64,000 nucleotides of DNA, taken from contig NC_070562.1 of the NCBI RefSeq assembly GCF_026914185.1, positions 7,192,001 to 7,256,000 of the forward strand. The letters are read 5' to 3'. Both the position numbers and the translations under genes were made by a program. This document shows, one piece after another, positions 12,221-23,800 of the stretch. The notes under the pieces are model-generated. The model had not been told where the DNA came from and made no database searches. It saw nothing but the letters and a program-made list of their open reading frames with translations. Numbering within the stretch: the stretch's first letter is position 1; each line of letters opens with the position of its first letter. The DNA comes from Puccinia triticina. Lineage: Eukaryota; Basidiomycota; Pucciniomycetes; Pucciniales; Pucciniaceae.

Positions 12221-12480
12221 CTGAGCCAGTCACCAGACGCATCATAAGCGAGGTGGCAGGCCCTCTGTCCTTCACGGAGCCGGTGCCAGCTTGTAGAGTC
12301 CCTTCACTGCTTCGAACGGACTGAGCCAGTCACCAGACTTGCATCATAAGCAAGGTGGCAGGCCCTCCGTCCTTCACGGAGCCGGTGCCAGTTAGAGTCC
12401 CTTCACTGCTTCGAACGGACAAGCGGTTTCTTCACAGATATCGCGTTCATCGCGGTTTCTTCACAGATATCGCGCTCATC
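12221..12480 (+). repeat. Tandem repeats inside the Tc1/mariner element
   Basis: Two copies of a 100-bp unit (12221-12320, 12321-12420) starting CTGAGCCAGTCACCAGAC, then two copies of a 29-bp unit (12423-12451, 12452-12480) containing CTTCACAGATATCGCG. They sit between the 3' ends of the element's two genes. Confidence 0.85.
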
Positions 12481-12681
12481 ATCCAACCGAGAATTTTGAG
12501 CAGGTCACAGCATCAAAGATCGGTACATAAGGAAAGAATCACACAAAATGAAAGAATGAATTGTACATAGGAAAGAATCACAGGGACATGAGGAAAGAAT
12601 TGCAGAAGGAAAGGGGATAATGACCGAATGAGTTTGAAAGATAAAATGATAATAAAAAAAGAACAAAGTTGATTACTCTCT

Positions 12682-14316
12682 TTATTGGGTTCTAGACCCC
12701 CTCATCAAGTGATGAGTATACTTCTTAGCCGAGTAAGCTATGGATCGGGCCAGACCTTCAGGTATCCCTTTTTCATGGAGCTCCGCCGCAGTGAAAAGCT
12801 TGAACATTGTCCAGTGTGTGATCCCAAGGGTGCTCATACCATCATGGACTTTGGGGGAATTGGGATCGATGTGAGAAAATCGGAAGAAATCATCCATGTT
12901 ACCAATATCGTGTGGCGGAGTTGTTGGAGACACAGCCCGCGCTGGCGGGTCGGGGGTCCTTGGAGCGTTGGCGGTGGGCATATTCATTGAGGTGGTCGGC
13001 ATGTTTGTCGGGTTGAAGAACATTGCAGGGAAGTTGAATGGATTCGCAACTGGGATCTGCACCGATGGAGGCGGGGGAGGTGGTGGCGGTGGTTCATCGC
13101 CCTTGGTCTTATACTGGAACTGGTCTGATTTTGGCGGAACCAGGAGGGTTACTCAAGGATTTTTTCTCTTTCAAAGGCAAAGTCAGTGCAAATTATTGTA
13201 ACGAAAAATTCAAAAAAAAAAAAACTTACAATCGCCTTTGCCCACGAAGTTGCTCGGCCCATATTCAAGTGGAAATACTGATCAGGGTTTTCCGGATTGA
13301 TGTAAACATGGCCTTCGTGACTTCCAGTGAGGTGCTCCGCGGGGCCATGAATATTGTTGAGCTGGTTGACCAATTCAACAGTAGAGGCCGCGGCCTGGGC
13401 ACCTTGAGAGGGTCCATTGGTTGGATTTGGGGTAGAAGTCAAAGCTCCGCCATTACGAGCTGTCTTGAGGTGTTTGTATGCCAATACTTTCTGGAATTTG
13501 TCCAAAAAATTAGATGATGAGTTATAACAGCTTTAGATAGAAAAAAATACAACTTACATTAGCAACAACATTGGGATCTTGCTGGACTAATCGACAGACA
13601 ATCTGGCAATGTTCTGGAGTGCCCTTGGCGGCCATGAGGAATTGCTGGAATATTTCCGGGGAGTCAAGTCGCTTTTTCTGGGCTGCTGCAAAGGGGCCTC
13701 CATGTGGGATGATCAAGTACCAAGTGATCTTCCCATCATCCTTGCGTTCCTGAGCAAAGATTCCAGCGTCCTCATCTTCATCGTTTCGAATTGAGGAAAT
13801 CACCGCAGCTTTGAAGCTATCGACATTGTAATCACGCGTTGGCCAATTGACAATTAACTTACCAACATCGGGGCTGATTTTTCTGTGTTGTGGGGGATCA
13901 GGAACAAGGGTTCTTTGCTTGCGAGAGTTGCTAGGAGAAGGTGGGGGAGAAGCGGGGAAAAAGAAGATGAAGTCGATCCCAATTGGAACCTCGGGGCGGC
14001 CAGAGGTTGAGTCTGAACGAGGGCGGTGTTGGCTTTGTTGAGAGTTGGTTAGCTGGCTTTGCTGAGAGTTGGCAGTTGATGTGATTGATTGGACCGTGGC
14101 TGGTGATACTGGGCCAAATAGTGATGGGTCCAGGACAGATTCTCTTTGCTGGCTTTGCACAAAGGCTGCATGGCGGCGATTGCGGAGTTTGACTAGATGT
14201 GCGGTTCCATCAAACAAGCCCGGCACATGGCGCTCCGAGGGTGGGGTCAAGGGGTGATGGAACCATTCTTCATATTCGGATGGAGAGATAGAACGACCGT
14301 GTGATTCGTTGTTCAT
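12682..14316 (-). CDS. Accessory protein of the Tc1/mariner element (ORF2), SAM-like C-terminus
   Basis: Minus-strand gene opposed to the transposase. Exons about 14316-13558, 13490-13230 and near 13112 to 12682, with introns 13557-13491 and about 13229-13113. The N-terminus is disordered (Ser/Gln/Pro; repeats of NSQQSQ). The middle is folded-looking (KLIVNWPTRDYNVDSFKAAV, KITWYLIIPHGGPF). A Pro run follows. The C-terminus reads DDFFRFSHIDPN, LGITHWTMFKLFTAAEL, GIPEGLARSIAYSAKKY, which resembles a sterile-alpha-motif or helix-hairpin-helix fold (inference). Start taken as ATG 14316; upstream sequence is open but has no earlier ATG. It lies wholly inside the terminal repeats, so it moves with the element. 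A role in DNA binding or transposition is a guess from position only. The acceptor of the last exon is uncertain by a few codons. Confidence 0.7.
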
Positions 14317-14539
14317 CCTGAAGAGAGGCGGATGGTTTGTGTGGGTTGGATCGGCAGGAGAGGATCGATTTGACAACCGGATCAATCTGAACAGGGTTTA
14401 CGGTGATGGTGTCGGGCTAGTAGTACCAGAAATGTATGAGTTGGTGGTGGCTGATGAACAAGCAAGAACCGAATAGACTTACGTGGGCAGTTCCAAGTGT
14501 CCCGACCGAATTCTTCTGGATCGGGAGCACTTAAATCTT

Positions 14540-14846
14540 TCCAAATTGACGACCGAATCAATCTGCACGGTTGGATCTGGCGGTGATGTTCACGGTGACA
14601 GTGACGGTGACGGCGACGGTGACGGGGACGAGGACGGCGGCGGCGACGGTGAGGTGGTGGCGCTGGTGGTGGGGGGGGGACGGCTGGCCGCTCGCTTGCG
14701 GGTCAGCAGGCATGGTGCTGATCCCCCCGTGATCCCCCGAAGCACGGCCCGCGCGCACGGTGCATTTCTGCTGCGAGAAGATTCGCGGCTGCGGCACAAA
14801 GTTTCAAAACGCGCGACAAAAGTCGCAAGCTTTTATGGGTCCGCTG
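14540..14846 (-). repeat. Right terminal inverted repeat of the Tc1/mariner element
   Basis: Reverse complement partner of 10256-10560, ending in GGGTCCGCTG before TA. Contains a GACGGTGACGGCGACGG-like tract at 14590-14665. Confidence 0.85.
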
Positions 14847-14935
14847 TATGTGATGGCCTTCTGCCAAGGTCTCGCCTGCCCTACTACAGGCAGGCTTGGT
14901 GTGTAGTTTCAGCCGGACTTGCTACAAGTTAGATG

Positions 14936-15128
14936 TAAGGATGGCTAATGGGCGGGCTTTCCAATGGGCCACCTGCGGGCTCCAATTGCGCCAATCAATT
15001 TTTTTGATCATGAACCAGACAAGACAGCCTCTGGGGTTTTAGACCATTTACTTAGATTAGAGGCCTGTTCAAGAAATAGCTCAAACCCCTTGTTTGGATG
15101 TTGCCGGGCTGCCCATTAGCCATCCTTA
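14936..15128. mobile_element. hAT-like MITE, 193 bp
   Basis: Perfect 18-bp terminal inverted repeats (14936-14953 and 15111-15128, TAAGGATGGCTAATGGGC) are flanked by an exact 8-bp duplication GTTAGATG (14928-14935, 15129-15136). An 8-bp target duplication is typical of hAT elements. Non-coding. Confidence 0.88.
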
Positions 15129-15136
15129 GTTAGATG

Positions 15137-15739
15137 GTAGATTTTGTAAGAGTTGGCAGCAGCGTTTCAATGGACACCAAAATGTTTTTTTATTTTGGTC
15201 ATAGCCTTGAGATCGAGCCACCATATCTGTTGATCATTACAAACAGAAGAAACTCCGAGAAAAGATATCAACTAAGTGTTTTTCTTTCTTCGGCTACAAG
15301 GCGGTGAGATTGTACGATTTGGAAGCTAACAGGTCAACAGACACATGAAGAAAGAAGGTGAGTGAAAAGTAAGGTGAGAGGGCAGGACCTCAGGAGCTGA
15401 TGTCTTTGCTTCAGGAGAAAAGAGAGAGAAAAGATCACACACGTCCTCATCGACAACAAAAGAGGAAAATCAATATATATCAGATAGGGCAGATAGCAGC
15501 AGGATGAAAAGGACAGTTGAGACCTAGTATGGAACTTTTGAGAGGCTGGCTTGAACGTGTTGTAGCAATGAAAACTGGGCCGTCTTCAACTTCACATCAG
15601 ATCAGGAACCGGATCGGTGTGGGAATCTCCCACTTTGTTAATAACCATCCACGACTTGTACCCAGGAGAGGATACTTAGTAGTAGGTAGTGGTGCGGGGG
15701 CCTGAAGAGCAGAGATTGATAGAACTGACAGCTGGGCCA
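15137..15739. other. Intergenic, downstream side of the deadenylase gene
   Basis: No coding signal or recognisable repeat. It probably holds the 3' untranslated region of the minus-strand deadenylase gene. Confidence 0.4.
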
Positions 15740-17144
15740 CTAACGGACCGCAGGGCTACCAGCTCGGTAAGGCGCAAAAGGATTCGCGCTACCATCTGAA
15801 CCATTTGGCGCATTGGGGTTTTTGATACTGACGGCGCTGCTAGCTCGGGGGCCGGGTTCTTGAGGGTTTGAGAGATGATGACGAGGGGGGAGGACTTGGC
15901 GACGGATCAAGGAAGATGAAGGTGTGGCCGTCGTATGCGGCGTCGGGATCGGATCGATCGGAAAGCCAAGAGGATCATCCGCAAGCGAGGGCGTCATCTC
16001 GCGAGAAAATTGGGCTTGTCCCGACGAGGCCAGCCCGTAGATTTGTCCCAAATACTTTCCATCGTCTAATTCGTTGTCAAAATATTGCGCCCGTAAAGCA
16101 AAAAACGTGTCCGCGGTCAAAAGCGAGTCCGAGCCTGCTTGATGCTCCTTGCCTTTGCGAGCAACCTGTCAGGAAAGAAAGGTAGAAGCAGACATGTAAG
16201 CGTGCAATAATATCGAGGAGAAGTGTGTACTGGTGCTGGACAAACGTTGAGGTCTTTGGCTACTTCGTTCAATCCACCCCTGAGACTCTTGCAGCTCCTC
16301 ATCAAGAATTTGATATCGTAAATGCAAGGGAACCAAGTCTTCAAGAGATCGAAGAATTCGGTTTCGGAAACGGGCATGTTGACGAGGGTGACCATCTTGA
16401 GGATATAGCCAAAGTCGTACCCAGAGTGGAAGCTGATCCACTTGACGTCTTCGAGCAAAACGAGACCAGACGAGATGAGAAGTTCGCCGAAATACTCGGG
16501 ATCGATTCCTTGTTCCTCGTGTCGCTTGAAATTGAGCCCAGATGCTTGCAGAAGTTCGATGGAGTCAGGCGCATACATATCGTCACTAACATCAGCAAGA
16601 TCAACCGAAAATCCAGGTATCAGCTTCGGCGGGCTGCATAGCTGGCGCTGAGGAGGATTTCTAGCTAAGCGAGGAGGGAAAAATCAAGTTGCGAAAGCCG
16701 GGACGACGAACTTGAGGTTGAAGCGAAAGTTGAACTGCCAAACGCATTTCCCTTCGGGCTTTCTCCCATTCTCATCACACAATGTGAGTCCGAGTTGAAT
16801 GATCTTCAAGAGGTCGACGTTGCAACGCAAGGTCTGATAATGATAATCAGACGGGGTTTTGAAAGTGCCGATAGGTCGAGCAACGACCCCAGGGAATTCG
16901 GTATCCTGTTCAGAAATGTGGAAGTCAGTCAGATGGTAGATATTCGTGGGCTGTCTGTTTGACTTGGTGGCGAAAACGAAACTAGGGGGGCACCTGGAAT
17001 CCGGAAACAGATACGCTTTTTTTGAAAAAGGGAAAGAAAACATACCATTCCGATGTATGGATAATACTCTACAAGGTCCCTGATGATAGCCATTTCACTG
17101 TCCAGATTATCAGCCCAAACATCGCAGATCTCGAACCTGTCCAT
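15740..17144 (-). CDS. POP2: CCR4-NOT deadenylase subunit CAF1/POP2
   Basis: Four exons on the minus strand: 17144-17046, 16905-16712, 16585-16246, 16165-15740; sum 1059 nt, 352 aa. The start MDRFEICDVWADNLDSEM and the block YPYIGM-DTEFPG are classic CAF1. All DEDDh catalytic residues are present: Asp34 and Glu36 (the first intron falls exactly before Asp34), Asp155 in SGYDFGY, and His219 and Asp224 in HQAGSDSLLT. The enzyme shortens mRNA poly(A) tails in the cytoplasm as part of CCR4-NOT. The exonuclease fold ends near residue 260. The last 90 residues are a low-complexity Pro/Ser/Asn tail that is longer than in yeast-type cores and probably disordered. Confidence 0.96.
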
Positions 17145-17597
17145 TTGATCTACGTCTGGTGATGGTGATATTCGAGAGTGGAAAGCGAGGCCTGAGTTTG
17201 TGCTGTCGGTTGGCTATTTCCTTGGGCTGTCGAGCGGAGTTGGTTGGGCTGGACTGTGGAGAGTGCAGGGTCCGATGTTGACTTGTTGCCGCGAATGTTT
17301 TGGTCTACTTCGGGTCGACCGGGGGGTGGGAGTCGGTGGGAACATGTCGTCGGGCCCTGGTCCCCGACGCTGCTTGCTCGGGGTGCGGACCAACCCTGGG
17401 ACGAACTTAGTCAGTCCTTCCTTCTGAGTTGGCAGGCTGGCGCCTCGCGCGAAAGACCCTGCGGGGCTCTCCTCCTGAGAGGCTTGGTTAAGCTCGACCC
17501 TGGGAGCGTTGCGAAGGCAAGCTGACAGTAAACACCTGCCTGACCCAACTTAGATTTTGTTCTCAGACATTTTTTGTACTTTTGTGTAATAAAACAA
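17145..17597. promoter_or_regulatory. Upstream region of the deadenylase gene
   Basis: GC-rich leader and promoter side of the minus-strand deadenylase gene, ended by the target duplication TAAAACAA (17590-17597) of the adjoining foldback element. No clear TATA box. Confidence 0.4.
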
Positions 17598-19016
17598 CGG
17601 ACTTACTTGACGCACTGCGGAAAACTCTTCGCGCACTGTGGGGGTCGTCGTCTCGATGTCCAGCCCCCAGTGCGCGCTTCTGCCACGGCTCTTCGCGCAC
17701 TGCATTTTCCGCCAAAAAAACGGCTTGCATGTCTTGAGATATTTTTTGATGAATCAATAGAATGGCTTTTTATGATCCCCCTAAAAAATAATCAAGTCAT
17801 TTAGGGGTCTCCTTGAGCCTAGAGAAAATTGACATGAAAAAATCATATTTTAACGCGGCAGGGACCTGTAATATCACTTCCTGTGCCCCAGTAGCCCCAA
17901 AAAATTTCACAGTATCATGGCACATGTGCAAATTCATGACCTGATAATTTTCAGAATTTTTTCCAGAGATATAAGGGGTGCGCGGCAGGCTTAGTAGGAA
18001 AATTACTGCTAACTGTATAGCTTTTTTGTTACACACCCAAACAGTCCCAAAATTTCAGAAATTTTTTAATTGTGGATATTCTCCGCGCCATAAATTTCTT
18101 GGCAATAGTGTGTCATGATAACATGAGATGTAGTGCGGCGGGCTTAGTTGGAAAATGACTGCTAACTTATCTCATGTTTTAATGACACACTATTGCTAAG
18201 AGCGTTGTGGCGCGGAGAATATGCAAAATTGAAACATTCCTGAAAGTTTCAGACTGTTTCAGCGTGTAACAAAAAATCTATACATGTAGCCGCCATTTTC
18301 CTACTAAGCCCGCCACGCACCCCTTATATCTCATGTTATCATGACACACTATTGCCAAGAAATTTATGGCGCGGAGAATATCCACAATGAAAACATTTCT
18401 GAAATTTTGGGACTGTTTGGGTGTGTAACAAAAAAGCTATACATTTAGCAGTAATTTTCCTACTAAGCCTGCTGCGCACCCCTTATATCTCATTTTATAA
18501 TGACACAATATTGCTAGGAATTTCAGGGAATTCATTTGAAGCATATTTCGCTGTGCTCTCAAAATTTTGTACCTTTGTTGTGTGTAACAAAAAAGTTATA
18601 CATATATGCAAAATAATAAACGCAATACCTATTTGGGCCAAAGGAAAGCTGGTGAAAATTCTGAAAATTATCAGGTCATGAATTTTCACATGTACCATGA
18701 TACTGTGAAATTTTTGGGGCTACTGGTGCACAGGAAGCGGTATTACAGGTCCCTGCCGCGTTAAAATATGATTTTTTCATGTCAATTTTCTCTAGGCTCA
18801 AGGAGACCCCTAAATGACTTGATTATTTTTTAGGGGGATCATAAAAAGTCATTCTATTGATTCATCAAAAAATATCTCAAGAAATGCAAACCGTTTTTTG
18901 GGGGGAATGCACAGTGCGCGAAGAGCCGTGGCAAAAGCGCGCACTGGGGGCGGGATGTCGAGACAACGACCCCCACAGTGCGCGAAGAGTTTCTCGTAGT
19001 GCGCAAAGTAAGTCCG
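17598..19016. mobile_element. Foldback element with 8-bp duplication (hAT-like), 1,419 bp
   Basis: Arms of about 360 bp (17598-17957 and 18655-19016) are inverted repeats ending CGGACTTAC and GTAAGTCCG, flanked by the exact 8-bp duplication TAAAACAA (17590-17597, 19017-19024). Each terminus carries several GCGCACTG/CAGTGCGC boxes within 120 bp, a likely transposase-binding array (inference). The centre contains further inverted copies of a module with ATGACACACTATTGC and CCCCTTATATCTC. No transposase frame, so non-autonomous. Relatives lie at 50.05 and 60.7 kb. Confidence 0.88.
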
Positions 19017-19246
19017 TAAAACAAAACACGCGTATCCTGTAGCTCTTGGTTAGTTTCCCGCCACTAGAAATGTGAGTTTTTTTTCACTCCCCTCTGAAAT
19101 CTGTTGTAAATCCTTCAGGGGAAGGGATGATACAAGCTAACACCTGAGGGAGGAAAAAATGTGAAACACAATCTCATCTCCTCTGCTAATAGAAATTTTT
19201 TGGCATGGAGATGATGCTTGTAACAAGACACAGAGAACCAAGTATG

Positions 19247-20537
19247 CTAATAATAGGCTGGGAACTCAAGACTTGGAAGGGTTTCAGCAGCTTGGACAAA
19301 GCTATGGACAGCTAATTTGAGTAGAAAGTTCCATGTATCAAACCAATCCCGGTAGTAGTCCCGATTGGGAAGACTCTCGATCAAGGGGACAAGATAGCTG
19401 AATACACAAAGCAATGGACCTTCAAACCGACTAGCAAGAAGTTCAGCCTTGTGAGTCAAAGCTTGAGCATCAATTGGTACACCTTCTTCAATATGATCAT
19501 CAGCATAGTAAATGAGATTCTCAATATCGCGGTGATCGGCCAACACATTTTCGGCCAATTGGCATAAAGCTTCGAGTTGATCAGAGTTCATCTGGGTAGA
19601 TAATGGGAAGGTATGGCTGTTCATCTCGTGCCTTGATAACTTCTTGAAAAATAACCTCGATAGCTGTAAGAGGACCCTTGCCAAGCAAGCAAGATGGAAT
19701 GCCGGTTGATGCGCGAATCGACATTGAGAGGGAGGTAAGGGAAGATCATGTTTGGCTAGGATGATGTTCCTGTCTAGTAGACCAACGATTTTTGCGGTTG
19801 GCTCTTTCCCAGAATCTTCGACAATATCCAATTCAGATTCGTTCAAGTATCTGCTAGTGAGCTTGATAAAATCTATTGCTTGGAGAATCCAATACCTACA
19901 CGGCGAAAATTTACGACTCATATCAGAGGAACCCCCTGTCGATAACTTCATGTCTTGGATGCAGTCTGCGGCGCGTGAAAAGGCATGTAAGAGCACGCCA
20001 GATACGTGGTGCCACTTTTTTTTGAGTTCAAGAAGCATATACACCTTAAATCCTTTGAGGAGCTGGTCATCCGTTTGGCTTGAGTTAGACAAAGATTCCG
20101 GACAGATGACGAGAATGTCAGAGTGGATTTGAGTTATGTTGTGTTCGAGCTCTGGTTGGATCTCCAATATACGTTCAAGTTTTGATTCCGGTTCGTTCTT
20201 CATGCTTGAATGATCTAGGAATGTTAAGAGCGTGGCGAGTTGATCGTTTAAGAGAGGTAGGAGGGCCGATTGTAACCGATAGTGGAGAGTTTCCCTCGAG
20301 TCCACAGCATCAACAGGGACAGTACGAGTGACATGTTGATTAAGCATCTGTTGGATTTTACGCGCTAGTTTTTCAAAACCCTGAATAACTGATTCTAGGT
20401 AGGATTCAAGGGGATTTAAAAGTTAGCCAACGAGTTTGATGAGTTGATAGAAGAGAATTTTGGCATATTGCAATACCTTCTAGGCACTTGGGATTTAGCC
20501 CGGATTTCTCTGACGCGTTTGTGGGCGGATTGTCCAT
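19247..20537 (-). CDS. Paralog family copy 1, function unknown (402 aa)
   Basis: Two exons: 20537-20477 (61 nt) and 20394-19247, joined in phase 1. Exon 1 encodes MDNPPTNASEKSGLNPKCLE. The protein is mostly helical in appearance and shares family blocks: SRETLHYRLQSALLPLL, RILEIQPELEH, ICPES, SELDIVED, FFKKLSRHEMN and a C-terminal YLVPLIESLP...WFDTWNF. No signal peptide, membrane segment or known domain seen. The sequence just upstream matches the palindromic motif of the other copies in diverged form (GACGATTGAC). Divergent from SPF1, with about 350 bp between them. Closest to copy 2 (both have SELDIVED, whereas copies 3-5 have SEM-type). Confidence 0.8.
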
Positions 20538-20893
20538 TTCTTCGACCTGACTCGTCAATCGTCCAGGTCGAATGCGGAATCCACTTGTAGCGCTTGATCG
20601 TTCATTCCTGCTTCGGGCAGTTTCGGTGTGGCCAGGTGCGGCCTGTCGCAGCGCGCAGATGTCCAGGACTGCGGCCCGTACTTGACCGGGCTGTCACGGC
20701 TGGTGACATGCCCGTGTGAGCGAGGGGGCTGATTACGTGTAGGCGGTGTACTACGAGCTGGACTTGAAAAAGACAAAGGCAACACCTTTCTTGAGCATCA
20801 GCAGGACACCGATCACCAAAGTAACAAAGACTCGAAATTGACCCAGCCTGGCGGTACCCAGTGGAAGCAGAAAACTACGGAGAGATCGTGAAA
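20538..20893. promoter_or_regulatory. Shared divergent promoter of paralog copy 1 and SPF1
   Basis: About 350 bp separate two divergently transcribed starts, so this short region must hold both promoters. The part nearest copy 1 carries the family leader motif in diverged form. No TATA box was recognised. Confidence 0.5.
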
Positions 20894-23800
20894 ATGTGAG
20901 TTTTGAGGTCCCCTTCATATAATATCTAACCATTATCGATTGGCAATTTGTCTTGACATTCAACATACTTGCACTATCTCTCAGGTCTAAATCTGGCGGG
21001 GCTACGATCGTGTCGCCAGAGATCGAGTCGATCGTCTTGCTACGTTTGAGGCCGCTTATCACTCATACCTACGTCTTTCCATTCATCTTCGCTTATCCCC
21101 TTGCGGCATATGCCTACTTTTTTGAGTAAGTCATTTCCTACACTCGGTCAACTCGATTGGACTGACTGGTACGCAAACATCCTAGATATGACCGTTATCT
21201 TCGCTCTGTGGATGGCGAATCACAGGAATGGACTTTCTTGCTCTGTGTTACCGTTTTCGGGGGCCATGCGCTGAGTTGGCTGGCTACGAGGTGGAATACA
21301 ACTATCCGACAAGCAGCTACGTCTTTGAGAGTTCGTGCCCACATGAGTCGGGGTTCCCAGCAAAAAAAACGGACTTCATCTGACCCGCACATCCTTCTTG
21401 TTTGTTGCAGGTGGATGATATTAGCAAAGCCGATCTTGTCAAAGTGATCCCGAAGCCCAACAAAGGTACTCCAGCATTCTGTCCGATCTTGCGCTCCAAG
21501 CGTACCGTGCAAAATCCAACATCCGGCAAGAATGCTCAAGCTCAGCAAGAAACGATACTTTACATTGAATATCAACGAGACCATTACTTTTATTCACCTA
21601 CCAGCCATTCATTCGGTCTGCTGGCATACCCCTCGGACTCGAAGCCACCCATGTCGACTATGACGACTTCAACTGGGATCTCTAGCGACTCTGAGCTCGC
21701 CCTGGCCAAAGAAATGTATGGAAAGAATACCTTCGACATTCCCGTACCGACGTTCCTCGAATTGCTCGGCGAACACATGCAAGCGCCGTTCTTTGTCTTC
21801 CAAATGTTCTCCGTCGGTCTCTGGTTCCTGGACGAATACTGGTATTACAGTCTCTTCACGCTATTCATGTTGATCGTCTTTGAATGTACCACCGTCTTTC
21901 AACGCTTGCGAACCTTGAACGAGTTCCGAACCATGTCGATCAAGCCTTATCAGATCAACGTCTACCGAAACGGAAAATGGAGCGAAGTGCTGTCCGATGA
22001 ACTTGTCCCCGGTGACTTGGTGTCTGTGTTACGGACTAAGGAAGATTCTGCCGTGCCTTGCGATCTGCTTCTTCTCCGTGGGACCTGTATCGCAAGCGAA
22101 GCCATGTTGTCTGGTGAATCAACCCCACTACTCAAAGAGTCCGTCGAGTTACGCTCGGGTGACGATCGGCTCGACTTCATGGGCAATGATCGCAACTCGT
22201 GTTTGTTCGGTGGGACCAAGATCTTACAAGTTACTCCATCAAGTTCAGATGCTGTTGGAGACAAGCTGAAGACCCCTGATGGCGGTTGCTTGGCAATTGT
22301 TCTTCGGACTGGATTTGGAACCACTCAAGGCCAGCTGATCAGGACGATGATCTTCTCTACCGAACAAGTCACTGCAAACAACTATGAGAGCTTCCTATTC
22401 TTAGCCTTCCTCATGCTTTTCGCCATCATTGCAAGCCGATACGTCTGGGTCAAAGGAGTCGAGCGCAACTTGAAACGCTCGAAATTGTTGCTGGATTGCG
22501 TGATCATCATCACCTCTGTCGTCCCACCTGAGCTTCCAATGGAACTCTCCATGGCTGTTAATGCCTCTTTGGTCGCTCTCTCAAAGTATGCCATCTTTTG
22601 CACTGAGCCATTTAGAATTCCTTCGGCCGGTCGGGTCGATGTCTGTTGCTTCGACAAAACCGGCACAATCACTGGGGAAGACCTGATGGTCGAGGGTGTA
22701 GTTGGAGTAGATGAGTCGGACGTCCTGAAGCTTGTTCCACTCCACCAAACCGGCATGGAAACCACATTTACTCTAGCCTCAGCTCACTCACTGGTCCTAC
22801 TAGATGACGGTATAATCGGTGACCCGATGGAAAAAACGACTCTCGAGGCCGTTGATTGGTGTGTCAACCAAGGAGACACCATTTTACCTTCATCCAATGA
22901 TCACATCCATCGTGCGGTGATCACCATCAAACGCCGATTCCAGTTTTCTTCTCTGTTGAAACGGATGTCGACGGTCTCGACAGTCGTAACACCTGATCGG
23001 CAAACGAGGACCATGGTGTCAGTCAAGGGCGCACCCGAAGTCATCAAAGCCATGATCTCCAACGTCCCCGAACACTATGAGAGCACGTATAAGTATTACA
23101 CCCGTCGGGGAAGTCGGGTGCTAGCTCTGGCGTACAAATTCATCAACATCCAAGGCGCAAATAAAATTAATGATCTCCTACGGGAACAAGCCGAGTCCGA
23201 GCTCATCTTTGCTGGGTTTTTGGTATTTACTTGTCCTCTCAAGCCAGATGCAGTAGAGACCTTAAAAATGCTTGCAGATTCATCACATCGAGTGCGTTTT
23301 ATGATCTTATGATCATATGAGCGAGCCAATGTTATTCAGCAGCTGACAATAAAAATCCTTTCCTCGAAATTCCAGTGTATCATGATCACTGGGGACAATC
23401 CTTTAACAGCGGTGCATGTAGCCAAAGAGGTTGAAATTGTGGATCGCGAATGTTTAGTATTAGACGTGCGGGAAAACTCGACAGACGAGAAAGGTATGTT
23501 TGTATAACCAACCTTCAGTTTTGAAGGCAAAATTCTGATCTTCCAATTTTGTATGTTAGATCTGGTCTGGAGGACGGTGGATGATCAGATGGTCATCCCG
23601 GTGGATGTGTCTAAACCGATCGATCCTAAGATACTTTCAGATTATGATCTGTGCATAACTGGGGTAGCCCTCAAGCAATTTGTAGGGATGCCGAGCTGGA
23701 TAGATCTTGTGCAGAATGTCTGGGTTTACGCGCGAGTGTCGCCAGCCCACAAGGAGCTAATTCTGAATTCTCTGCGATCGCTGGGCTACACGACTCTGAT

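Larger units (their letters stand above)
10256..14846 (+). mobile_element. Two-gene Tc1/mariner element, 4,591 bp
   Basis: Long terminal inverted repeats of about 300 bp (10256-10560 and 14540-14846) begin CAGCGGACCCATAAAAGCTT and are flanked by TA (10254-10255, 14847-14848). Each repeat contains a variable GGTGAC/GTCACC-type trinucleotide-rich tract (10440-10520; 14575-14665). The element carries a DD34E transposase (+) and a second gene (-) facing it, separated by tandem repeats. Most Tc1/mariner elements are 1-2 kb with one gene, so this layout is unusual. Confidence 0.9.

Noticed and set aside
21062..22765. Long minus-strand frames opposite SPF1
   Set aside because: Antisense shadows of a strongly conserved coding exon; no protein features of their own.
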